A stretch of DNA of 64,000 nucleotides, taken from the NCBI GenBank assembly GCA_946500295.1, contig CAMMVF010000004.1:1-64000 (forward strand), written 5' to 3'. The first letter of the stretch is position 1. The number at the start of each line of letters is the position of its first letter. The stretch comes from an uncultured Clostridia bacterium. Its GTDB lineage: Bacteria > Bacillota > Clostridia > Oscillospirales > Acutalibacteraceae. The notes beneath the pieces are model-generated. The model made no database searches. It saw only the letters and a list, made by a program, of their open reading frames with translations, and was not told where the DNA came from. The position numbers were made by a program, and so were the translations under genes. Below are positions 25,888-33,022 of the stretch, piece after piece.

Positions 25888-26313
25888 ATGTCAAAAGAGC
25901 TGGAAATTAAAAATCAAATATTGAACTACAATAATCAAATTGATATTTGTAATGATGAACTTATAAGCCTGCGTAATCAAGTGAAAAAGCTTGAGGAATT
26001 ATCACTGCAACTAAGACGAATGGACAACCGTTTCAATGAATGTCAGGCTAATAGGATTAATTCCACAAAGAAGATAGGGCGCCTCAGTATCAACAAGAGA
26101 ATTACTGAGGGCTACTGCGACGGAATGAATAATTTGCTGTCGGGCAACGAGTTTTCCCGGGTAGCAAGCGGCTTGGTTTCGGCAAGGCGAAACGTAGAAG
26201 ATAAAATTTACGAATTGCAGCAGGAAATAGCCCGAAAGCAAGCGCAGGCGTATAATTTACAAAATCTGATGGATTGTTTGTATCATGAATTGTATAGCCT
26301 TCCGACGGAGTAA
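25888..26313 (+). CDS. Coiled-coil secretion partner protein, YwqH/DUF5082-like (cassette B)
   Basis: 141 residues from ATG 25888 (GGGTGA upstream). It has an N-terminal coiled coil (about 1-45), a middle with KRITEGYCDGMNNLLSGNEFS, and a second coiled coil rich in Gln/Glu. It is the paralogue of 21243-21665. It is followed by the same two kinds of small gene as in cassette A, so the three genes form a repeated export-partner module ahead of each effector. Lack of a signal peptide fits a cytoplasmic chaperone or a co-secreted partner. Confidence 0.65.
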   Translation: MSKELEIKNQILNYNNQIDICNDELISLRNQVKKLEELSLQLRRMDNRFNECQANRINSTKKIGRLSINKRITEGYCDGMNNLLSGNEFSRVASGLVSARRNVEDKIYELQQEIARKQAQAYNLQNLMDCLYHELYSLPTE

Positions 26314-26329
26314 TAATGGAGGTAAAGTG

Positions 26330-26611
26330 ATGGCGGAACTGATAATTGAGGATCAGAATGTAAAGGATATAGGCAGTTATATGAAAAGCTTTTCATTAAG
26401 GCTTGAATCGGCTTTAGATGATTATTTGAGTATAATGAACGAAATCGCTTCCGAGGCTGTAAACTCGGGTGAAATTTCGGATACGCTCGAGGCGTTTATA
26501 CAGTATGCTTCCAAACTTAACAATTCTATAGCAGAGATTGGCAGTGAAATAAATACATCGGCATGTGCGTTTATTGAAGAAGTGGACGAAAAAGATCAAT
26601 ATCTATATTAG
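26330..26611 (+). CDS. Small helical type VII partner protein (cassette B)
   Basis: 93 residues starting MAELIIEDQNVKDIG, after GGAGGTAAAGTG. It is a helical hairpin without a strict W-x-G and ends DEKDQYLY, like the cassette A gene at 21668 (DADSFIY). Likely binds the targeting domain of the following effector together with the next gene. A frame extending upstream to 26285 overlaps the previous gene and has no binding site. Confidence 0.65.
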   Translation: MAELIIEDQNVKDIGSYMKSFSLRLESALDDYLSIMNEIASEAVNSGEISDTLEAFIQYASKLNNSIAEIGSEINTSACAFIEEVDEKDQYLY

Positions 26612-26624
26612 GGGTAATTTACAT

Positions 26625-26906
26625 ATGGGCAAAACAATAAAAATCAACACGGAAACTTTAAATGGATTAATTGAAAAGCTGAATGATAAAAAAGGTGAGC
26701 TGACATCCTATTCTCCCACAAAGTGCGTTAAAAAGGGAAGCGGCTCTTCCGCTGATAAATTAGAGGAAATAGAAGCTCTGTATGACGAGATGAAAAATGC
26801 AATAGTGGATTTGTATGACAAGACAATTTCATATATGCAGGGGCTGTCGCAGCAAGCCGACGAGACCGACAGCGGGATATCGGAGTCTATGAATTTAGGA
26901 GGATAA
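26625..26906 (+). CDS. Small helical type VII partner protein, second kind (cassette B)
   Basis: 93 residues starting MGKTIKINTETLNG, after AGGGGTAATTTAC. It matches the cassette A gene at 21962 in length, start and position. The central segment SPTKCVKKGSGSSADK is basic and Gly/Ser-rich, unlike the acidic helices around it. It ends 3 bp before the effector start, with AGGAGG lying in its last codons, so translation is coupled. Confidence 0.65.
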   Translation: MGKTIKINTETLNGLIEKLNDKKGELTSYSPTKCVKKGSGSSADKLEEIEALYDEMKNAIVDLYDKTISYMQGLSQQADETDSGISESMNLGG

Positions 26907-26909
26907 GTG

Positions 26910-28421
26910 ATGAAAAGGGATTTTTCAGACAGCGCAAAAACAAAGCTGATTAGCTTAATTGATGAAGTTAATGAGGAACAGTGGTTTGGCTGGACTGATT
27001 TTTTAGGCGATTTATTCTGCTGGGGTCTGAATATTGAGGACTATTTGGACGATTTAGACTCTTATCACAAAAAGGTAGTAGATAAAAATAATACAACCGA
27101 AGAGCAGATAAACACAATATTTGAAAATGTAGCTGCACTTGATTCGTCATATGCAAAAATATTTGAAAATAGCAGGCAGACCATTCAGGAGCAAATCGAC
27201 TACATAAAGGCTCTGGCGGAGTGCATAGATCCGGCTGTTGATAATTTTACCCTTGATTTTGTTGAGCAAAGTATGAAGCAAAAAGAGGAAAGTCTATTCA
27301 TGTCAATGGTAGATTATTACACGGGAAAAATAAAAACCGACAATGGGGATTATGATTATGAATATATAAATGAGATAATGTCCCAACAGCCCGAGGATGT
27401 CTCGCCTGAGATGTATCTGGCGTTGATAAAAGTGTTTAATAAGATGAACACAAGTCAAAAGGAAAAGTTTATAGAAAGCTCCTATTTTGTCGGTGGGTTC
27501 CTTTCATGGAAAGACGGCAGCGGGAAAAATGTGTATCATATCAGCGAAGTTTTTAAATCCATGACGTCTGTTTATGGTCAGCTCATAAGCAGTGTACAGG
27601 ATTCGGATGATAGCAAGACGAAAAAAATTCTATCCGATTATAATATTTTGAACGCTATAGCTTATCAGGCAGATAGCGTTTATGTCGTAGGGAGTAATAC
27701 GTTTGGCTCTCGGCATATTGATGACATAGACATAAAAATTGAAAAAACAAACCCGGAAAACGATATGTACGATTATACAATCACCTTCAACGGCTCGAAA
27801 AAAGTAAGTAACGATATGGGATTGCTGGATTTGAGTGAAATGTCTATTAAAACCTATGAAATGAGGAATGGTACAAATGTTGACGCAATTTTCGATAACT
27901 ATGCCATTGATTTGACGGAAAGCCTGAGGGAAGATGAAAATTTAGACAATGCGAAAGCCGTTGCAGGAATAATAAAGGATCTTGGCTTTAATTTTGTAGA
28001 TATGTCTTTAAAAGCATCAAATGTATTAACGGCGGGAGATGCCGTCAAAGATATAATAATAGGTGCTGTCGAAGAGAATTACAATAATAAAATTACAAAT
28101 GAAACTGTGGATAAAATACAGTCTCTGCTAACGGATGCAAATGCCTACAACGCTCTTGCAATGAACGCAAGCTTTAGCTTTTGCGATGACGGAACCTATA
28201 CGATAAGTTGCTTTAAAATAGATAAAAAAATACTCAATAATAGGTTGGAAAGCTGGCAAATAGATAAAGGTATCAGTGTCGCTTACAATGCAGATGATGT
28301 TGTTGAAAAGATAAAATGCGGAGAGCTGTATGAGCTGGAGAAGATGGACGAATTTCTCGAATGGTATTGCACAGAAAACGGGTCAGGTGTTACAAAGTAT
28401 TATTTTGGAGAGGAGACATAA
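26910..28421 (+). CDS. Type VII effector with N-terminal targeting domain and unknown toxin domain
   Basis: 503 residues. Residues 1-105 (DFSDSAKTKLISL, EEQWFGWTDFLGD, INTIFENVA) resemble the C-terminal 110 residues of the lipase, so the same export domain is here at the front. Residues about 110-503 have no motif I recognise: an alpha/beta region around 225-320 (VYVVGSNTFGSRHIDDIDIKI, trimmed) and a helical stretch with Gly/Ala-rich turns near 370-400. No signal peptide or clear membrane helix. Five tandem lipoprotein genes follow directly, the first 3 bp after its stop, suggesting that it acts at the outer membrane face of target cells. The toxic activity is unknown. Confidence 0.7.
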   Translation: MKRDFSDSAKTKLISLIDEVNEEQWFGWTDFLGDLFCWGLNIEDYLDDLDSYHKKVVDKNNTTEEQINTIFENVAALDSSYAKIFENSRQTIQEQIDYIKALAECIDPAVDNFTLDFVEQSMKQKEESLFMSMVDYYTGKIKTDNGDYDYEYINEIMSQQPEDVSPEMYLALIKVFNKMNTSQKEKFIESSYFVGGFLSWKDGSGKNVYHISEVFKSMTSVYGQLISSVQDSDDSKTKKILSDYNILNAIAYQADSVYVVGSNTFGSRHIDDIDIKIEKTNPENDMYDYTITFNGSKKVSNDMGLLDLSEMSIKTYEMRNGTNVDAIFDNYAIDLTESLREDENLDNAKAVAGIIKDLGFNFVDMSLKASNVLTAGDAVKDIIIGAVEENYNNKITNETVDKIQSLLTDANAYNALAMNASFSFCDDGTYTISCFKIDKKILNNRLESWQIDKGISVAYNADDVVEKIKCGELYELEKMDEFLEWYCTENGSGVTKYYFGEET

Positions 28422-28423
28422 GA

Positions 28424-29101
28424 ATGAAAAGGTTTGTCTATTCAATAGTTATCATGGTTTTGTGTTTAGCCTTATGCAGTTGCCAGATAAGTAATAATGA
28501 AAAGGCAGAAACAGCAAGCGAGGATTATGTGGCTCAGTATATAAAAAAGTTGGACAGGATGGAGGTGATTATAAAAAATCCAGATACACTTAAACCTGAA
28601 TATAAAGACAGCAGTTGGTATCAAGAACATATGATTTTGCCAGATAATAAAACCATGGTTAGTTTAAATGAAATTAAATTAAAGACACATTTATATAATT
28701 TAACAACAGAAAGCAACTTGGTTTTAAACGAATACGACCTAACCGATTTGTATCTTAATAAAAGCTCGAAGCAGGAAAAGTTTGAAAGTTTTTATAATTG
28801 GTATGTTTTTGGTACTGAAATGGATATAAAAACAGGAAGCTCAAAATATGAGAAATATTACAGAGGCATTGCGTTAGGACATAAATCATATAGGGATATG
28901 AATGGAAGCAATTTTAAAGATAAGAAAATAAAATATTTAACAGCAGAAGAGAGCTTTGAGCTTGAACAGTGGATAAAAGAAAATCCTGATTATGAGCTCG
29001 CTAGTGAAGAACCTAACTATTATTTTTTGTTAGAAATTTTAGGCGTAGAAAACCTGCCTGAGGTCGCCACTGAGGGTGAGAGGATTTATACTTTTTATTA
29101 A
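28424..29101 (+). CDS. Lipoprotein array member 1, probable immunity
   Basis: 225 residues; the start at ATG 28424 follows GGAGAGGAGAC, whereas the longer frame begins inside the effector gene. Signal helix then lipobox LCSC (Cys19). The mature domain has the family marks shared by all five copies: KTHLYNLTTE, LNEYDLTDLYLNKS, LEQWIKENPDY and LLGVENLPEVATEG near the C-terminus (copy 1 has EILGVENL). Its last 140 bp are identical to copies 2 and 4. Adjacent to the unknown effector, it is the most likely cognate immunity protein. The family is not known to me by name. Confidence 0.7.
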   Translation: MKRFVYSIVIMVLCLALCSCQISNNEKAETASEDYVAQYIKKLDRMEVIIKNPDTLKPEYKDSSWYQEHMILPDNKTMVSLNEIKLKTHLYNLTTESNLVLNEYDLTDLYLNKSSKQEKFESFYNWYVFGTEMDIKTGSSKYEKYYRGIALGHKSYRDMNGSNFKDKKIKYLTAEESFELEQWIKENPDYELASEEPNYYFLLEILGVENLPEVATEGERIYTFY

Positions 29102-29121
29102 GTGAAAGAGTGAGAGGGAAA

Positions 29122-29820
29122 GTGAAAAAATCTATTTATTTAATAATTGTTATTGTTATGAGCTTAGCCATGTGCAGTTGCCAAATAAGTAATAATGAAA
29201 ACATAGAAACAAAAAGCGAGGATTATACAACCGAATTTATAAAAAAGTTGAATAGAATGGATGTGCTGATTGATAATCCTAAAGACAGCTCTGAAACTAC
29301 TAATGATGAAAATCAGGAATATAAAAGTTCTAATTGGTATGTGGATCATATGATTTTGCCTGACAACAAAACAATAGTTAGTATGTATTTGGTAAAAATA
29401 AAAACTCATTTGTATAATCTGGTGACAGAGGGTGATTTGGTTTTAAACGAATATGACCTGACCGATTTGTATCTGAATAAAAGCCCGAAGCAGAACGAGT
29501 TTGAGGATTTTTACAATTGGTATCTTTTTGGTACGCAATCGGACAGTGAAAATGGGTATCAAAAATATAATTATTATTATAAGGGGATAGCGATAGGCTA
29601 TAGATTATACAGAGACATAAATGGAAGCAATTTTAAAGATAAGGAAATAAAATATTTAACAGCAGAAGAGAGCTTTGAGCTTGAACAGTGGATAAAAGAA
29701 AATCCTGATTATGAGCTCGCTAGTGAAGAACCTAACTATTATTTTTTGTTAGAAATTTTAGGCGTAGAAAACCTGCCTGAGGTCGCCACTGAGGGTGAGA
29801 GGATTTATACTTTTTATTAA
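29122..29820 (+). CDS. Lipoprotein array member 2
   Basis: 232 residues from GTG 29122, the start that lines up with Met1 of copy 1 and lies after GAGAGGGAAA. A GTG 12 bp upstream is also open. Lipobox MCSC. The middle is close to copy 3 (LVTEGDLVLNEYDLTDLYLNKSPKQ, trimmed), and the 3' end is identical to copies 1 and 4. There is no promoter between copies; stop and next GTG are about 20 bp apart, so they are read from one message. Confidence 0.65.
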   Translation: MKKSIYLIIVIVMSLAMCSCQISNNENIETKSEDYTTEFIKKLNRMDVLIDNPKDSSETTNDENQEYKSSNWYVDHMILPDNKTIVSMYLVKIKTHLYNLVTEGDLVLNEYDLTDLYLNKSPKQNEFEDFYNWYLFGTQSDSENGYQKYNYYYKGIAIGYRLYRDINGSNFKDKEIKYLTAEESFELEQWIKENPDYELASEEPNYYFLLEILGVENLPEVATEGERIYTFY

Positions 29821-29840
29821 GTGAAAGAGTGAGAGGGAAA

Positions 29841-30518
29841 GTGAAAAAAGCTATTTATTTAATAATTGTTATTGTTATGAGCTTAGCCATATGCAGCTGC
29901 CAGCTAAGTAATAATGAAAGTATGGAAACAGCAAGCGAGGATTATACAACTGAATTTATAAAAAAATTAAAGAGAATGGATGTGCTGATTAATAATCCTG
30001 ATGCCATAGAAGAGGACGAGAAGAGCGAGAAGTGGTATGCGGATTATATAATATTGCCGGATAACGAAACAATGGTTAGTATGTATTTGGTAAAAGTAAA
30101 AACTCATTTGTATAATCTGGTGACGGAAGGTGATTTGGTTTTAAACGAATATGACCTGACCGACTTGTATTTAAATAAAAGCCCGAAGCAGGAGGAGTTT
30201 GAAGACTTTTACCATTGGCATCTCTATGGTACGAAATCTGACAGTGAAAATGGGAATGAAAAATATGATAACTACTATAAGGGAATGGCAACAGGATATA
30301 GACTATACCGTGAAAGCATCGGACATGAATTTAAAGATAAAGATATATGGTATCTGACAGCAGAGGAAAATTCTGAGCTTGAACAATGGATAAAAGAAAA
30401 TCCGGACTACGATACTGCGAGTGAAGATTATGAGTACAATTTTCTTTTGGACTTATTAGGAGTAGAAAACCTGCCTGAGGTCGCTACTGAGGGTGAGAGC
30501 ATTTATGTTGTTTATTAA
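29841..30518 (+). CDS. Lipoprotein array member 3
   Basis: 225 residues from GTG 29841. Lipobox ICSC. Its C-terminal third (NPDYDTASEDYEYNFLLDLL) differs from copies 1, 2 and 4 and shares NPDYDTASEDY with copy 5, so two tail types circulate in the array. The leader, signal peptide and KTHLYNLVTEG block are nearly identical to copy 2. Confidence 0.65.
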   Translation: MKKAIYLIIVIVMSLAICSCQLSNNESMETASEDYTTEFIKKLKRMDVLINNPDAIEEDEKSEKWYADYIILPDNETMVSMYLVKVKTHLYNLVTEGDLVLNEYDLTDLYLNKSPKQEEFEDFYHWHLYGTKSDSENGNEKYDNYYKGMATGYRLYRESIGHEFKDKDIWYLTAEENSELEQWIKENPDYDTASEDYEYNFLLDLLGVENLPEVATEGESIYVVY

Positions 30519-30538
30519 GTGAAAGAGTGAGAGGGAAA

Positions 30539-31192
30539 GTGAAAAAAGCTATTTATTTAATAATTGTTATTGTTATGAGCTTAGCCATATGCAGTTGCCA
30601 GCTAAGTAATAATGAAACATTGGCTATACAAGAGGACTATCAAGAGAGTTATTTAGAAAGACTTGATAGAATAAACGCCATTATAAATGTAAGTGTTCTT
30701 GATGAAAGTGATTTTGAGTACAAGTGGTATAGGGATATGGTTACTTTGCCAGGTGAAGAAATTACAGTTAGTTTATATGTATTGAATTCAAAAATTCATG
30801 CTTATAATTTAATTGAAAATAAAAAATTGACATTGACAGGTGAACAGATTGTAGATTTATACTCAGTTTCGAATGATAAAATACAAAAGGAGTTTGATGA
30901 ATTTCATTATTGGTTTTTAAATAATGGTAGTACAAAGTATAGGAGCTATTATAACGGGTTGTCTAAAGGATATGGATTATATGAAAAAGTTAATAACAAA
31001 AAATATTTGGATAAAGATTTTTCCAAATTTACTTTGCAGGAAGAAATAGAGCTTGAACAGTGGATAAAAGAAAATCCTGATTATGAGCTCGCTAGTGAAG
31101 AACCTAACTATTATTTTTTGTTAGAAATTTTAGGCGTAGAAAACCTGCCTGAGGTCGCCACTGAGGGTGAGAGGATTTATACTTTTTATTAA
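30539..31192 (+). CDS. Lipoprotein array member 4 (divergent core)
   Basis: 217 residues from GTG 30539. The signal peptide is identical to copy 3 and the last 140 bp to copies 1 and 2, but residues about 25-170 are strongly diverged (NAIINVSVLDESDFEYKW; INSKIHAYNLIENKKLTL type sequence instead of KTHLYNLVTEG). A divergent core framed by conserved ends points to recombination that swaps the recognition domain between constant flanks. Confidence 0.65.
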   Translation: MKKAIYLIIVIVMSLAICSCQLSNNETLAIQEDYQESYLERLDRINAIINVSVLDESDFEYKWYRDMVTLPGEEITVSLYVLNSKIHAYNLIENKKLTLTGEQIVDLYSVSNDKIQKEFDEFHYWFLNNGSTKYRSYYNGLSKGYGLYEKVNNKKYLDKDFSKFTLQEEIELEQWIKENPDYELASEEPNYYFLLEILGVENLPEVATEGERIYTFY

Positions 31193-31212
31193 GTGAAAGA
31201 GTGAGAGGGAAA

Positions 31213-31890
31213 GTGAAAAAATCTATTTATTTAATAATTGTTATTGTTATGAGCTTAGCCATGTGCAGTTGCCAAATAAGTAATAATGAAAACATAGAAA
31301 CAAAAAGCGAGGATTATACAACTGAATTTATAAAAAAATTAGAGAGGGTTAGTGTTCTTATTAATAGTCCAGAGAAACTTCAGGATGAATATAAAATGCG
31401 TAACTGGTATGCAGATCATATGATATTGACGGATAACGAGACCATGATTAGCTTATATAAAATAAAAGTAAAAACTCATTTATATAACTTGGCAACAGAA
31501 GGTGATTTGGTTTTAAACGAATACGACTTAACCGACTTGTATCTGAATAAAAGCCCAAAGCAGGAGGCGTTTGAGGATTTTTACAACTGGTATCTCTATG
31601 GTGAGAAGCCGGGAGCCATGAGCGGTTCTGAAATATATGATATATATGTGGAAGGAATAACAACAGGATATATATTATACCGTGAAAGTAACGGACATGA
31701 ATTTAAAGATAAAGATATACTGTATTTAACAGCGGAGGATGAGCTGGAGCTTGAACAATGGATAAAAGAAAATCCGGACTACGATACTGCGAGTGAAGAT
31801 TATTGCTATAATTCTTACTTAAAGCTATTAGGCGTAGAAAACCTGCCTGAGGTCGCCACTGAGGGTGAGAGGATTTATACTTTTTATTAA
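31213..31890 (+). CDS. Lipoprotein array member 5
   Basis: 225 residues from GTG 31213. The first 110 bp equal those of copy 2, the core is closest to copies 2 and 3 (VKTHLYNLATEGDLVLNEYD), and the tail combines the copy 3 type (DYDTASEDY) with the ERIYTFY ending of copies 1, 2 and 4. It is therefore visibly mosaic. It closes the array; after 42 bp the next export-partner gene begins. Confidence 0.65.
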   Translation: MKKSIYLIIVIVMSLAMCSCQISNNENIETKSEDYTTEFIKKLERVSVLINSPEKLQDEYKMRNWYADHMILTDNETMISLYKIKVKTHLYNLATEGDLVLNEYDLTDLYLNKSPKQEAFEDFYNWYLYGEKPGAMSGSEIYDIYVEGITTGYILYRESNGHEFKDKDILYLTAEDELELEQWIKENPDYDTASEDYCYNSYLKLLGVENLPEVATEGERIYTFY

Positions 31891-31931
31891 ATAAAAATAT
31901 ATAAGAATGTTCAAAAACAAGGAGGATAACA

Positions 31932-32363
31932 ATGAGCAGTAAAGAGATTGATTGGGATCAATACAACAACCTGAATAATCAAAAGAGCAGTACAGAAAGC
32001 CAAATAAGCAGCGTACAAAATGAAAACCGTCTGCTTAACGAGCAGATAGACAGGCTCTATCAGGTCAAGGAGATAATTAAAACAGAAAAGGGGGATTTTG
32101 ATGATATAAAAAAATCTGTGGAACAAATCATAGATGAAGGCTATGAGTGGAAAGGAGATACATATGACAAGTTTAAATCCAACGGCTCGTACTTGAAAGA
32201 GGATAATAACAGCTACTACAATTCAATAGACGATGTGTTGGACGCTGTCAACGACAAGATTACAGAGCTTGAAAACCGAATATACAGCAACGAGGGCTTC
32301 CTCGGTCAGCTGCAGTCATGGTGGAACAGCTTGTGTAATTCTATAGAAAATTTATTTAACTGA
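31932..32363 (+). CDS. Coiled-coil WXG-like partner protein (LXG cassette)
   Basis: 143 residues with a long N-terminal coiled coil (NLNNQKSSTESQISSVQNE region), a W-x-G type turn (EWKGDTYDKF, about 75) and a second helix, then a Trp-rich tail (QSWWNSLCNSIENL). It fits the YwqH/DUF5082 class that precedes LXG toxins. AAGGAGGATAAC precedes the ATG. It is the first gene of a standard LXG cassette: partner, partner, DUF4176, toxin, immunity. Confidence 0.75.
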   Translation: MSSKEIDWDQYNNLNNQKSSTESQISSVQNENRLLNEQIDRLYQVKEIIKTEKGDFDDIKKSVEQIIDEGYEWKGDTYDKFKSNGSYLKEDNNSYYNSIDDVLDAVNDKITELENRIYSNEGFLGQLQSWWNSLCNSIENLFN

Positions 32364-32374
32364 GGAGGCTTATC

Positions 32375-32665
32375 ATGTCTGAAATCAAGGTGAATAAAGA
32401 GGGTCTTGCCTACCAGCTGGAAATAATGAAAACCTCGGGTAACGACATAGACGTAAGCACCTCCGGGGTTAGCTCGGACGGTGTGGATACTCTTGTTACA
32501 AGCATGAAATACATACAGCAGCACAAGCAGATAGCGGAGCTGTTGTCTCTTTACAAGCAGTTGATAAGCAAGGATGCAGATGACATAAAAGAAATGCAGA
32601 ATGCCGTCAGCACCATGGACCGGCTTATAGCTGGAAATATAGACAATTTGGCATTGCCGTTTTAA
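32375..32665 (+). CDS. Small helical partner protein (LXG cassette)
   Basis: 96 residues, helical, with a Ser/Thr/Gly-rich turn (DVSTSGVSSDGVD) between two helices. Small proteins of this kind (TIGR04197/DUF5344-type) sit between the YwqH-like gene and LXG toxins in Firmicutes. GAGGAGGCTTATC precedes the ATG. No enzymatic motif is seen. The family match is from size, place and pattern. Confidence 0.7.
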   Translation: MSEIKVNKEGLAYQLEIMKTSGNDIDVSTSGVSSDGVDTLVTSMKYIQQHKQIAELLSLYKQLISKDADDIKEMQNAVSTMDRLIAGNIDNLALPF

Positions 32666-32683
32666 ATCAGGAGGTAAAAAAAG

Positions 32684-33022
32684 ATGAACAGTACAGAAAA
32701 CAGAACAGAATATTTGCCGTTGGGCAGCGTAGTGCGCTTAAAGGGCGGAGTAAAAAAGCTTATGATAATCGCAAGAGGGCTTGCAGTAAAACTCGACGGA
32801 GAAGAAAAATTCTTCGATTACGGCGGAGTTCAGTATCCCGAAGGCTTGTCAGGAGACGAGATAGCATATTTTAACCATGACGGAATATTAAAGACGGTGT
32901 TTGAAGGCTACAGCGATGAAGACGACAAGATAATGGTGGAAGCGATAAACGAGTTCAGAGATAAAAGAGGGCTTGAAAAGGGCGATCCGTATCAGATGAA
33001 CAAGGAAAAAGGAAGGGTATAA
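32684..33022 (+). CDS. DUF4176-type protein (LXG cassette)
   Basis: 112 residues with the DUF4176 pattern: LPLGSVVRLKGGVKKLMII at the start, FFDYGGVQYPEG in the middle and YFNHDGILKTVFEGY. DUF4176 proteins are regularly found next to LXG toxins in Listeria and related genomes; their role is not settled. AGGAGG precedes the ATG. The stop overlaps the toxin start by one base (TAATG), so translation of the toxin is coupled. Confidence 0.85.
   Translation: MNSTENRTEYLPLGSVVRLKGGVKKLMIIARGLAVKLDGEEKFFDYGGVQYPEGLSGDEIAYFNHDGILKTVFEGYSDEDDKIMVEAINEFRDKRGLEKGDPYQMNKEKGRV

Noticed and set aside
28424-31890. Regular repeats that could be taken for a CRISPR or minisatellite array
   Set aside because: The repeat period is about 700 bp and each unit is a complete lipoprotein gene.
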